From Entophlyctis helioformis (lineage: Eukaryota > Chytridiomycota > Chytridiomycetes > Chytridiales > Chytriomycetaceae), in NCBI GenBank assembly GCA_025526915.1, contig JAHLKH010000423.1:1-13214 (forward strand): a stretch of 13,214 nucleotides of DNA, written 5' to 3'. Each line of letters starts with the position of its first letter. Position 1 is the first letter of the stretch. The notes beneath the pieces were generated by a model, which was not told the origin of the DNA, ran no database searches, and saw only the letters and a list, made by a program, of their open reading frames with translations. The translations under genes were made by a program, and so were the position numbers. Below, piece by piece: positions 1-7,315 of this stretch.

Positions 1-31
1 TCGGCCTGCTCAGCGTCAACCGCCGGCTGCG

Positions 32-1477
32 TCATGTCGTGTGGTGCAGCATGCGGGCCCAAGATGCCTGCCGTCCTCGGCAGTCCAGACGCTGCATGGC
101 CGCCATCGCTTGGTGCAGCGACACCAGATCCCAAAGCACCGCATACGCGTCGTCAAACATCCGCAGCCGCGCAAACGCCTTGACCGCCAGCGCCATCTCG
201 TCACATGTAAACTCTACGCCCTTGGCCCTGGCCTCGCGGTACACCCGCACCGTCTCTACATAGTCGCGTTGCGCCGCCGCGTGCGCTACAAAGGGTCCAT
301 ACGCAGCTGCCGTCGCCCACCCGCGCTCCTCCATGTCCCGCAGCACGCGCCACGCACGCTCGCCATCGCCCGTCGCTAGCAGCCGATCGACCAGCGCCTG
401 GTACGCCGCGACCGCAACCGCATGTCCACGCCGACGTCGATGCCCTGCCGGATCCCCGCTCACATCGCCCGGCTCGCCCGGCTTGGCATAGCTCTCTGCG
501 ACACGCACCCACCGCACCGCAGCGTCGACGGCACCGATCTCGACATATGCCCGCACAACCATCGTCACGAGCGGGCCGTCCATCCACATGCCCCAGCACG
601 CGCATCCCCGCCCAGCCACGTCCTCGACATCGTCCATGCTGCCGCGCTCCAGCGCATTCGCGACCATCGCCGTGCATATCGGTGCCAGCTCTGCATCGCT
701 GCCGTCGCTTCCGTCGTCGTCGTTGCTGCTTCTGTGGGTGTTGTGCATGGTGTTGCCCGCAGACCACCACCGCCAAACCCACCACACGGCCTCGTGGTCG
801 CTCGCCAGTGCACGCGGGTCGGCCACACACGCCTGCAACACCAGACGCCATATCCGTGTGCTGCGACTGTTGGAGCTGTTCGTTGGTGCGTTTGGCTGCG
901 GCCCGCCGTGCCCGGGTATCCGTGCGGCCGACTCGAGAGACCGCAGCCGCCTGTACCAGCCGAGACTGGCGCGGCCATCGGATCGTGCTGCTGCGTCGAG
1001 AATGTGCGCTTCGATGGCCGGAATGCTTGAAGTGGTAGTGGTGGTGGTGGTGGTAGTGGTGGTAGTTGAAGCAGCGTCTTCAAGACCCGGACTCGGGTGC
1101 TGCTCCTGCTCCTGCTGCTGGTGCTCGTCGTCGAGGTGCTGCTGTTGGTGCTGCAGCGGATGCGAATGCCGCAGCGATGGTTGGACGGCCGGCGCAAGCG
1201 GTGCAAGCGGTGCAGGTGGAGCAGCGGCCGCAGCCAGCGACGATGCTCGACGGCGGCCAGACGCCAAGCGCAGCGTGCAGCGGAGACGCAGCCGGTGCGG
1301 CTTGCGCGGTGGTGGTTGCCGGTGTGCGAGGTACCCGCCCGCAGCAGCAGCAGCCGCAGCAGCCGCCGATGCGCCATTGCCCGTTCGCAAAGAAAAGAGT
1401 GCGTAAGGGAAAGAGCAGAAAAGAATGCGAAAATGCGGGCTTGAAAGGCATTTAAAGACGTTTGGATAGATGCCCAT
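32..1477 (-). CDS. PPR (pentatricopeptide repeat) protein, start uncertain
   Basis: A single open frame encodes 481 residues from the first in-frame ATG at 1477 (the frame is open a little further up, but only to a GTG). The C-terminal third holds three consecutive 35-residue units with PPR helix pairs, at about residues 355-389 (starts AVAAYQALVDRLL), 390-424 (AAAYGPFVAHAAA) and 425-459 (CDEMALAVKAFARL). Two weaker PPR-like helices lie before them, around residues 262-335. PPR proteins bind organellar RNA, so a mitochondrial RNA-processing or translation role is inferred. The N-terminal 150 residues are low complexity: an Ala run from GCN repeats, Gln-rich patches and a 12-Thr run. A competing ATG at 1377, in another frame, follows a CT-rich leader and starts an Arg/Leu-rich stretch (MAHRRLLRLLLLRAG) that looks like a mitochondrial presequence, so the true N-terminus may use that ATG plus an intron or a base correction. 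The stop is 31 bp from the window edge; a further exon is not excluded. Confidence 0.7.
   Translation of the reverse strand: MGIYPNVFKCLSSPHFRILFCSFPYALFSLRTGNGASAAAAAAAAAGGYLAHRQPPPRKPHRLRLRCTLRLASGRRRASSLAAAAAPPAPLAPLAPAVQPSLRHSHPLQHQQQHLDDEHQQQEQEQHPSPGLEDAASTTTTTTTTTTTTSSIPAIEAHILDAAARSDGRASLGWYRRLRSLESAARIPGHGGPQPNAPTNSSNSRSTRIWRLVLQACVADPRALASDHEAVWWVWRWWSAGNTMHNTHRSSNDDDGSDGSDAELAPICTAMVANALERGSMDDVEDVAGRGCACWGMWMDGPLVTMVVRAYVEIGAVDAAVRWVRVAESYAKPGEPGDVSGDPAGHRRRRGHAVAVAAYQALVDRLLATGDGERAWRVLRDMEERGWATAAAYGPFVAHAAAQRDYVETVRVYREARAKGVEFTCDEMALAVKAFARLRMFDDAYAVLWDLVSLHQAMAAMQRLDCRGRQASWARMLHHTT
1030..1068. repeat. TGG/TAG-rich trinucleotide repeat (poly-Thr tract)
   Basis: An imperfect (TGG)n run, with some TAG units, on the plus strand. 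Read on the minus strand it encodes the 12-residue Thr tract of the PPR protein. Such a tract is prone to slippage and to length differences between strains. Confidence 0.85.
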
Positions 1478-1951
1478 GCAGTCGACCAACTGACACGATC
1501 GCACACACAGATCTACCTCTGTGGCATCTGCTCATTGGACACTCGCCGCTCTACTTGATTCACTCGTCAGTCAGCCACGATCCAGCCACGCAAGCACACC
1601 TCAACAGCATCGCAGCATTGCATCGTGCCATCCAGCTGCATGCAAGACGTGCTCGTGCCTGGCTGCCAGCCTTGTGTCATCTCGCGTGTCCCGCCTGCCA
1701 TCCTGTGGCTTCCACTGATGATGGATTGCATCGGTGCATCTCTCAATCGACCTGACGAGCCACTTTGCAAAGGCTGCATGCTCGCGCTGTCCACAGGTCG
1801 CCCATGCTGGCTGGCGACCCGATCCGGTAATGGTATGGCATGCTGGCTAGGAAATGCCATTTCAATGAAGCGAGAAGGGTGAACGGGTTCATTGCACAGC
1901 AAACAGGCTAGCGGATGGCTGGAGTGTCACTGGAGAGCAGTAAGCTGTGGA
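1478..1951. other. Intergenic region between ankyrin gene and PPR gene
   Basis: This holds the upstream region of the PPR gene and the downstream region of the ankyrin gene. Its main content is copy A of the 324-bp direct repeat (1537-1860). Short open frames cross it on both strands, but none shows protein-like composition or a recognisable domain. I saw no clear TATA box or poly(A) signal. If the ATG at 1377 is used, the CT-rich stretch at about 1378-1450 (minus strand) would be its 5' leader. Confidence 0.7.
1537..1860 (-). repeat. 324-bp direct repeat, copy A
   Basis: This copy matches 3563-3886 at a constant offset of 2026 bp with no net gaps. The first 206 bp (1537-1742, starting GGACACTCGCCGCTC) show only two differences that I can find. 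Identity then falls to roughly 70-75 percent up to about 1860, where GATCCGGTAAT and TATGGCATGC are still shared. It lies about 60 bp upstream of the PPR gene's in-frame ATG and about 90 bp downstream of the ankyrin gene's stop. The strand given is the direction of the flanking genes. Confidence 0.95.
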
Positions 1952-3238
1952 TCATTTGATCAGAGTGAAGAGGCGAATGATAGTAGCCTTGCTGCCTGAC
2001 GTGGCGATGGTATCAAAGATGGAGTCACGTCGAGCTCCAGAAAGACTCTTGACCAGAACAGCGGCGATCTCGTCGGTCTTGGCGTTGATGATGGCATCAG
2101 CAGTGAAGCCTTCAGTGCGGTTGGCCAGAAGCCACTGGATGACGTGAAGATGGCCGTTTGAGGCAGCCCTGTCAATGGCATATGTTGTGCATCCTTCTGT
2201 ACGGTTGGCATGTAGCCACTGGACGACGTGAAGTTGGTCGTCATCAGCTGCCCAGTTCATCGCCCATATTGTGCATCCTTCAGTGCGGTTGGCATGAAGC
2301 CACTGGACGACGTGAAGATGACCAAACTGGGACGCCCAGTTCATCGCATCTGTTGTGCATCCTTCTGTGCGGTTGGTGTGGAACCAGATGACGAGATCCA
2401 AGTTTCCAGAGTAGGCAGCACAGTCCATGGCGCGCGGTGTGCACTGGATCTCGGGAAGCGACAGCAGATACTGCACAATCTCGAGTCTGCCACGATCAGC
2501 AGCAAGGTTGAGGACGGAGTTCTGCATAGAAACGTTGGTACACTCCTTGCGTTTGTTGAGCTCCTCGATCGTGACGAGCTTCTTGGCGAGGAGATGCTTG
2601 AGAAAGTCGACACAGTTGCCCCTGACAGCCATGATGCCGAGTTCAACCATGGGTTTTAACGGCACAGTATCCAGCCACATCTTCTGCATTGGGATGCATC
2701 GGATCCATCCACCAACGGGTCGCTTGCACAGGCGCTGGTACATGCCGATCGACTTGACATGCGCAACGTCCTCGGGTTCGAAGAAGACATCAGGCAGCAG
2801 GTTGAGATCGCCCTGCCAGTCTTGCTGGAAGCCATCGACCCACACCGCTCGCTTGGCGGCAACGTCCATCGTGTCGACATCGAGACGGCCGTGAAGGAAA
2901 CGAGTGAGTGGGCCCGCGTGTTTGAGGCACTCGTCGCGGACCTCTTGCGGACACAGCAGCCAGTAGTCGGATGCCTGCTGTGCTCGCTGTGCGGCGAGTC
3001 TGGCTTGCGGTGACTGCACAACGACGCCGGCTTCCTTGAGTGCCGCTGGCGGAACGGCTTGAACGAACGCAGCGACAATGGCTGCAGGCGAGTGGCCGGC
3101 AACGACGAGGTCCTGCACGATGGCGGCGGTCTTGGCTGCGAGGCTCTCCTGCTCTTGCTCGTGGCCACCGTCCTCGTCGATGCTCAGCGACTGGCTTGTG
3201 CGACGGCGCTTTGTGTGTGTGTGGGTCTCAGGCGGCAT
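1952..3238 (-). CDS. Ankyrin-repeat protein of the 28-residue NRTEGCT type
   Basis: The gene encodes 428 residues from the ATG at 3238. This start was chosen because the preceding in-frame sequence lacks protein character and MPPETHTHTKRRRTSQ begins like a normal N-terminus with a basic patch (residues 10-13). Residues 31-70 are Ala-rich and probably helical. Residues 98-195 form a conserved-looking middle region (DECLKHAGPLTRFLHGRL, WVDGFQQDWQGDLNLLP) seen ahead of the repeats. Residues 196-390 are ankyrin-like repeats. The last four units are 28 residues long, not the usual 33, and share LHVVQWLHANRTEGCT. Ankyrin repeats mediate protein binding, but no partner can be named. The family is, to my knowledge, often expanded in chytrids and social amoebae. 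No signal peptide or membrane segment is visible. An in-frame ATG at 3514 would add 92 residues of poor quality. The gene is bracketed by the 324-bp direct repeat. Confidence 0.9.
   Translation of the reverse strand: MPPETHTHTKRRRTSQSLSIDEDGGHEQEQESLAAKTAAIVQDLVVAGHSPAAIVAAFVQAVPPAALKEAGVVVQSPQARLAAQRAQQASDYWLLCPQEVRDECLKHAGPLTRFLHGRLDVDTMDVAAKRAVWVDGFQQDWQGDLNLLPDVFFEPEDVAHVKSIGMYQRLCKRPVGGWIRCIPMQKMWLDTVPLKPMVELGIMAVRGNCVDFLKHLLAKKLVTIEELNKRKECTNVSMQNSVLNLAADRGRLEIVQYLLSLPEIQCTPRAMDCAAYSGNLDLVIWFHTNRTEGCTTDAMNWASQFGHLHVVQWLHANRTEGCTIWAMNWAADDDQLHVVQWLHANRTEGCTTYAIDRAASNGHLHVIQWLLANRTEGFTADAIINAKTDEIAAVLVKSLSGARRDSIFDTIATSGSKATIIRLFTLIK
2103..2440. repeat. 84-bp tandem units coding for ankyrin repeats
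   Basis: Near-identical DNA units recur every 84 bp. The shared stretch (e.g. GTGCATCCTTCTGTGCGGTT on the plus strand) starts near 2187, 2271 and 2355, and a diverged form lies near 2103. One unit equals 28 codons. The similarity is at DNA level, including silent positions, which points to recent expansion or gene conversion within the gene. Confidence 0.9.
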
Positions 3239-3961
3239 CTGTCCGAAAGTGTTTGTTGTTGTGGCGGCAACCACGACCCAACTGCACAGATCCAAGTGGT
3301 GCGGCTGCTGGTCGCTGTGCTGCTCATGTGCTCGGCACTTGCCACGATCGCAGTGCCAGTGGCCGTGAGCATGCTGGCTGCTGGTGAATGCCGCATGCAC
3401 ACAGCCAGAGGCACGGTCACATCCAGCATGCCTCGGCTTCAGCCGCAGTGGCAGCGAGGCAGTCGAGCAGCGTGCAGGCAATCCCAATGCAGCAGGCGGC
3501 AGACGCAGCACCATGACCAAGGCTGCATCGCTGATCGTGGCTGGCACCCAGCAGCAGCATTAGGACACTCGCCGCTCTACTTGATTCACTCGTCAGTCAG
3601 CCACGATCCAGCCACGCAAGCACACCTCAACAGCATCACAGCATTGCATCGTGCCATCCAGCTGCATGCAAGACGTGCTCGTGCCTGGCTGCCAGCCTTG
3701 TGTCATCTCGCGTGTCCCGCCTGCCATCCTGTGGCCTCCACTGATGATGGATTGCATCGGTGCATCTCCCGATCGACCCGTCGACTAACTTTGCAAAGGC
3801 TGCATGCTGACGTTGTCCACCGGTCGCTCCTGCAGGCTGCTGGCTCGATCCGGTAATAGTATGGCATGCAGTCCGGGAAATACAAAAAGTAAACCAGAAG
3901 TGCTAGTGTGTCGTTGTTTGGAAGCAATGGGGCACACATGCAGGTGGAAGACTGCAGCCCA
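3239..3961. other. Intergenic region upstream of the ankyrin gene
   Basis: This interval holds the 5' side of the ankyrin gene, copy B of the direct repeat (3563-3886) and the 3' flank of the SPAK protein gene. The ankyrin frame stays open upstream to 3547 and includes an ATG at 3514, but the translated stretch is His/Cys/Ala-rich with no domain, so I read it as leader or promoter DNA. An AT-richer patch (AAATACAAAAAGTAAACC) follows copy B at about 3880-3897. Confidence 0.65.
3563..3886 (-). repeat. 324-bp direct repeat, copy B
   Basis: This is the partner of 1537-1860, in the same orientation. The near-identical core is 3563-3768; the rest is diverged. It begins 325 bp upstream of the ankyrin ATG, a promoter-like position that parallels copy A upstream of the PPR gene. 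No target-site duplication or terminal inverted repeat was seen at its edges. Confidence 0.95.
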
Positions 3962-6388
3962 CTAGAACGCCGTGGGCACAGCGTCGCCAAACAGCCGCTG
4001 CATCTCGACGATAGCCCACTGGCGGAACTCGGGCTCGAGCGAGCGCATGATGCCGTACGTGTGGTGCGTCTCCTTGCCGCGCGTCGAGAACAGGATGCAG
4101 CTCGTGAACGCGTCGCCCATCTTTTCCATCAGGTAGTTCTTGACCAGCCGCTTCATCTCGACCCGCCGCTCCTTGGGCGTCGCGTTGTAGGCAGGCATCA
4201 TCGACTTGAGCACGCTGCCACACCGCAGGCCACGGCAACCCACGCACAATGCAAAGCCTCGCCGGTTAGCGTTCTGTCCGCTCTCGCCCATAGCCAACAC
4301 ATGCCACGCCACACCGCGCTACACCGCATATGCACTCAACTGGTTGTACCGCGTGAGCGGATCGACTGTTCCCCCTGCGACGCCCTGCCCACCAGCTGCT
4401 CCGCCGCCATCTGCTCACAGGCCGCCATGCCAAACGCGTCAGCAGCCACTACAACGCAGCAGACGGCGTATCGCCAACCTCACCTCCATTGCCCTGCATA
4501 TCCCCAGATTCGGCCGTCGCAATCGACGTGGTCGACAGCTGTGCAATGGACGACGGCAGCGGCAACAGCGGCGGTGGCGGCAGCGCAATCGTGTGTCGTC
4601 GATGCTCAGGCGGCACGCTTGCCCCCGTCTTGCCCATGTCGGATGCCGATACCGATGAAGATGGCCCCATCGACGCCCGTGCCAGCGTCTTGCGGTGCTC
4701 GGCCTCCCCTTCCTCGCCGCTACCGTGCGAATCCCGTGTCTCATTCATCTCATCTTCCGGGCGTGGGAAACGCCATACGTTCGAGGCCGCATCCAAGGCC
4801 GCCTTCATCGACGCCTCCATTGCCGCCTCAGAGTCCGACTCCACACGCGCTGGCTCCGTCTCTGTTGCATACGTTTCCGTGCGCGCTATCTTGTGGCTGG
4901 GCGATCCTTCCCGTCCAGTCCGGCGCTTCAGTCCAACCACGCCTCCTTCGTCCACACCAGACGGCGAGCCGGCATCCGCGCTGGATCCCGCCGTAGACTG
5001 TGTTGTGGCTGCGGCGGCTGCGGTTGGAAACGGCTGGTGCCAGTCACTCGAGTCCACGACCTCTTCCTCTTCCTCTTCTTCAGCCTCGCCACCAACTGGC
5101 TCCTCGGGCTCCCTGCTCTTGCGCGACAGTCCCTTGCCCTTTCTGCCGCTCTTTGCGGGGCTCTTTGCGGGGCTCTTTGCGGGGCTCTTTGCGGGGCTCT
5201 TTGCGGGGCTCTTTGCGGGGCTCTTCTTGAGGCTCTGGCTGGCTGTTGCAGCACTATCCGGGGCCGCACCGTCCATGTCCACATCGGCTGCTTCTTCCGT
5301 CTGACCGCGCGTGCTTTTCCCTGCATCTGCATCTGCCTCTGGCTCAACTTCAGCAGCAGCCCGAGTCTCTTGTTTCGCACGTGCTGCAGCACCGCCCTCT
5401 GCATTGTCATCGCGGACAATCGGAAGCCGGAGAGGGCCCTTAGTCGCCTGGAAGGTCCATTCCCTGCGGCCAGAATACGTGCGCTCAACGGCGCCGATAA
5501 ACTTTAGCTGGAGCTCGGGCGGGAGGGCGAGAGACTGCGCAGCGACATGCGGCGCATTGCTGCGCTTCTTGACGATGGGCAGATTGTGCTCGGCGACGAA
5601 TGCTTGGATAAAGTTGGACAGTCCTGGCATCTTGACCGTAAAGCCTGGGTACTTGGCTCGAACAATGTCCGTCCATGGCGACCATTGAGAGTGCGGCGAT
5701 GTAATGGCAAGGCCCTCTTGGTTGGCTGGGCGAGATGGCGGCTCTGATGCCGGGCCGCTTGGCGAGCTATCTGCTTGGGGTTTCGCAGACTTGCCGGTGC
5801 TTGCAATTGTGTATCCCGATGGTGAGCGATGGCTTGCTGGTGCAGGAGTGGATTCCATGTGACCCTGTCATGCCAGTCAAACCCACAGCGATCCGTCAGA
5901 CAAGAAGACCAGAGAGCGAGAGCACAGCCGACGCCAAAAGCACGGTTGCTTACCGGAGCAGACTTGCGCGGCCGCTTCTTGGACGCATTGTCGAGCAGCC
6001 CATCGTCCACGCGCGTGTCGAACCAGTCATGGAACTGCTCAATCAGTGCGACTGGGATGGCAGGCTCCATGACCTTGTTCTTGCCATGCGGCAGCACGCA
6101 GCGCTTGGCATACACATCGCCCAGGTAGTCGCTGAGAAACTCCATGACGGCCTCACGGATGACAGCACGTGCACCGGACGAGAGCGAGGATAACGAGCCA
6201 GGATGCGACGTGCGCAGCACTTGCGACCACATCATGAGCATGGATGGGGCCAAGTCGACCGAAAGGGTGTCGCCGTCGCTGCTCTGCAAGACAATGATGG
6301 GAGGTGGCGCGTTGGGATCGTAGTCTTCGACGGCATTTCCCTCGTCCTCGTCCTTTGCGTCTTGAGAATGCTCGGACACGTCTGCCAT
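3962..6388 (-). CDS. Spliced, probably nuclear protein with SPAK repeats
   Basis: I propose four exons: 6388-5954, 5864-4484, 4410-4341 and 4214-3962, coding for 712 residues. Intron 1 (GTAAGC...ACAG) joins at phase 0 and intron 2 (GTGAGG...GCAG, with CTGAC upstream) at phase 1. Intron 3 (GTTGAG...GCAG, with CTAAC) joins at phase 2 to give TRYNHVLKSMMPAYN and is the least certain. The N-terminus is acidic, then IIVLQSSDGDTLSVDL (31-46) resembles the first strands of the Skp1/BTB fold. A basic patch KKRPRK (137-142) may be a nuclear signal. Residues about 203-295 (WSPWTDIVRAKYPGF onward) look folded. Six SPAK units at about 360-383 resemble histone H1 tails and are followed by an acidic run. 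The last exon (TPKERRVEMKRLVKNYL...) is folded and Met-rich. I do not recognise the family. If intron 2 is not used, the frame stops at 4449. The start is only 33 bp from the upstream gene, so the two may be one. Confidence 0.65.
4215..4340 (-). other. Proposed intron 3 of the SPAK protein gene (126 bp)
   Basis: The donor is GTTGAG (weak) and the acceptor GGCAG. A CTAAC branch-like motif lies about 50 nt before the acceptor. Splicing makes the frame run through TRYNHVLKSMM; without it both sides meet stops. An alternative donor GTGCAT just downstream cannot be excluded. Confidence 0.5.
4411..4483 (-). other. Proposed intron 2 of the SPAK protein gene (73 bp)
   Basis: The donor is AG|GTGAGG and the acceptor GAGCAG, with CTGAC about 33 nt upstream of it. 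The phase (1) matches on both sides. The intron removes the TAG at 4449 and links to a Gly-rich stretch ending VDPLTRYN. Confidence 0.6.
5149..5220. repeat. 12-bp tandem repeat, six units (SPAK)
   Basis: Six perfect copies of a 12-bp unit (CTCTTTGCGGGG on the plus strand) encode six SPAK tetrapeptides on the minus strand. The lack of silent differences suggests recent slippage expansion, so copy number may vary between strains. Confidence 0.95.
5865..5953 (-). other. Intron 1 of the SPAK protein gene (89 bp)
   Basis: A strong donor GTAAGC follows the codons for KSAP, and the acceptor is CATGACAG. Both flanking frames join at phase 0 (SAP|GHMESTPAP). The open frame read through the intron instead enters low-quality sequence. 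Confidence 0.85.
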
Positions 6389-6390
6389 GG

Positions 6391-6645
6391 CTGGTTGGGA
6401 GACGGTTGCAGGAGCGTCAGATCAGAGCAGCGCAGCCAGAGCAGGCGAGTTGGATGGAGCCACACGACACGCAGATACGTACGCTGGTCGTCGTCTGTTT
6501 CTTCTGGCATGTCGCGGGCAGCGAGCGAGGTCGGAAGCGACGGGATGCGATGGGAAACGAAGTGATGCGACAAGAGCGCGTTGTGTTAGTGGGACGTCAA
6601 GGCCGACGAGACAGACGAGACAGACGAGACAAGACGGGCACGCAC
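6391..6645 (-). other. Candidate intron joining the coiled-coil and SPAK genes
   Basis: The donor is CTCG|GTGCGT and the acceptor CCAACCAG|CCATGG, with a TCTGAC branch-like motif about 24 nt before the acceptor. Both sides are phase 1, so the product would run RLSAAVL-A-MADVSEH. The same donor hexamer is used by the GPI protein gene. The alternative is two genes separated by 33 bp, with the ATG at 6388 in a good start context (CCAGCCATGG). Confidence 0.5.
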
Positions 6646-6851
6646 CGAGAACAGCAGCCGAGAGGCGGTTGCTCTTGCGCTGCGAGATGCTGCCGCCGCT
6701 CTTGGCTGCAGAGACAGGCGCAGATGCAGGCACAGATGCAGAGACAGATGCAGAGGCAGATGCAGACACCGGCGTCGCGGGCACGCTGCCCGACATGGAC
6801 GAGCGTCGCGAGCGAGTCGACCCGGCCGGCGCATCCGTCAAAGCCGGTGCC

Positions 6852-6887
<36 letters not shown>

Positions 6888-7315
6888 TGAGACAGCGGCC
6901 GCGGTGCAGTTGCGTGTGTGCGTGAGACAGCCGCTGCAGCCGTCGGCGGCTCGCGGAACGAGCGGCTCTGGCCGAAGCCGGTCATGGCAGCGGAGGCAGC
7001 CGCGGGCTCATCGACGCCAGCAGCGGTGGCAGTGGTGGCAGCAGGGCCACCAGGGCCAGCAGGGCCGCCAAGCGTCTCGGCGGCAGGCGTGGCGGGCAGG
7101 TCGGGCAGGGCGAGCGCCAGCGACGGGCCGACGGGCTCGATGCCGAGCGCCAGCATCTGGGCACGCAGGTCGCGGATGTACGCCTGCTGGGCCGCCAGCC
7201 GGGAGTCGGCCTGGGCCAGCAGCAGGGCGTCCTTTCTGCGGATGTCCTCGAGCAGGCCGATCTTGTCCTCGAGGCCGGCGTAGTAGCGGGCCTCCATCGA
7301 CTGCGAGGACGACAT
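6422..7315 (-). CDS. Coiled-coil, Ala/Ser-rich protein of unknown function
   Basis: The first ATG in frame is at 7315 (MSSSQSMEARYY); the frame is open above it only to a GTG. Read without splicing it gives 297 residues. Residues about 7-52 form a good heptad pattern (LEDKIGLLEDIRRKDALLLA, then LAAQQAYIRDLRAQMLALG), a likely coiled coil for dimer or complex formation. After this comes a long disordered part rich in Ala, Pro, Ser and Thr, with a 13-Ala run coded by a GCA microsatellite and an ASASASVSAS stretch coded by 12-bp repeats. A basic segment SQRKSNRLSAAVL follows. The last 74 residues (CLVCLVCLVGL etc.) derive from a short tandem repeat and do not look like real protein. A donor GTGCGT at 6645 would remove them and splice in phase to the next gene downstream. 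I do not recognise the family. Confidence 0.55.
6603..6634. repeat. Short (GACAGACGA)n-type tandem repeat
   Basis: Units of AGACAGACG/AGACGAGAC recur with a period near 10 bp. They account for the odd CLVCLVCLV translation on the minus strand. They lie in the candidate intron. Confidence 0.8.
6715..6768. repeat. 12-bp imperfect repeat (GCAGATGCAGAC)
   Basis: Imperfect tandem copies of GCAGATGCAGAC-like units on the plus strand encode the Ala-Ser-Val stretch of the coiled-coil protein on the minus strand. Confidence 0.8.
6852..6886. repeat. (GCA)n microsatellite, about 12 units
   Basis: An uninterrupted trinucleotide run encodes poly-Ala on the minus strand within the coiled-coil protein. 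Other frames give poly-Gln or poly-Ser, but those frames are not supported. Confidence 0.95.

Noticed and set aside
588..1406. Plus-strand frame opposite the PPR gene with Val, Cys and Ala runs
   Set aside because: The translation is low complexity from the repeat tracts; the minus-strand frame carries real PPR units.
1567..1902. Minus-strand 111-codon frame across repeat copy A
   Set aside because: It begins with a TTG rather than an ATG, the matching frame is not preserved to the same end in copy B, and the composition is not protein-like.
2103..2440. CRISPR-like array from the 84-bp spacing
   Set aside because: The repeats are in frame, code for ankyrin units and have no spacer structure; the genes have eukaryotic introns.
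1537..3886. A classic LTR retrotransposon with the repeats as LTRs
   Set aside because: No reverse transcriptase, integrase, primer-binding site or target-site duplication is visible; the only gene inside is the ankyrin protein.
3962..4312. A stand-alone 116-codon gene at the 3' end of the SPAK gene
   Set aside because: Its first 30 codons look like intron sequence. The rest fits as the last exon of the longer gene with matching splice phases.
6852..6886. Poly-Gln protein from the GCA run read in the plus frame
   Set aside because: The plus-strand frames there are shadows; the coiled-coil gene on the minus strand explains the run as poly-Ala.
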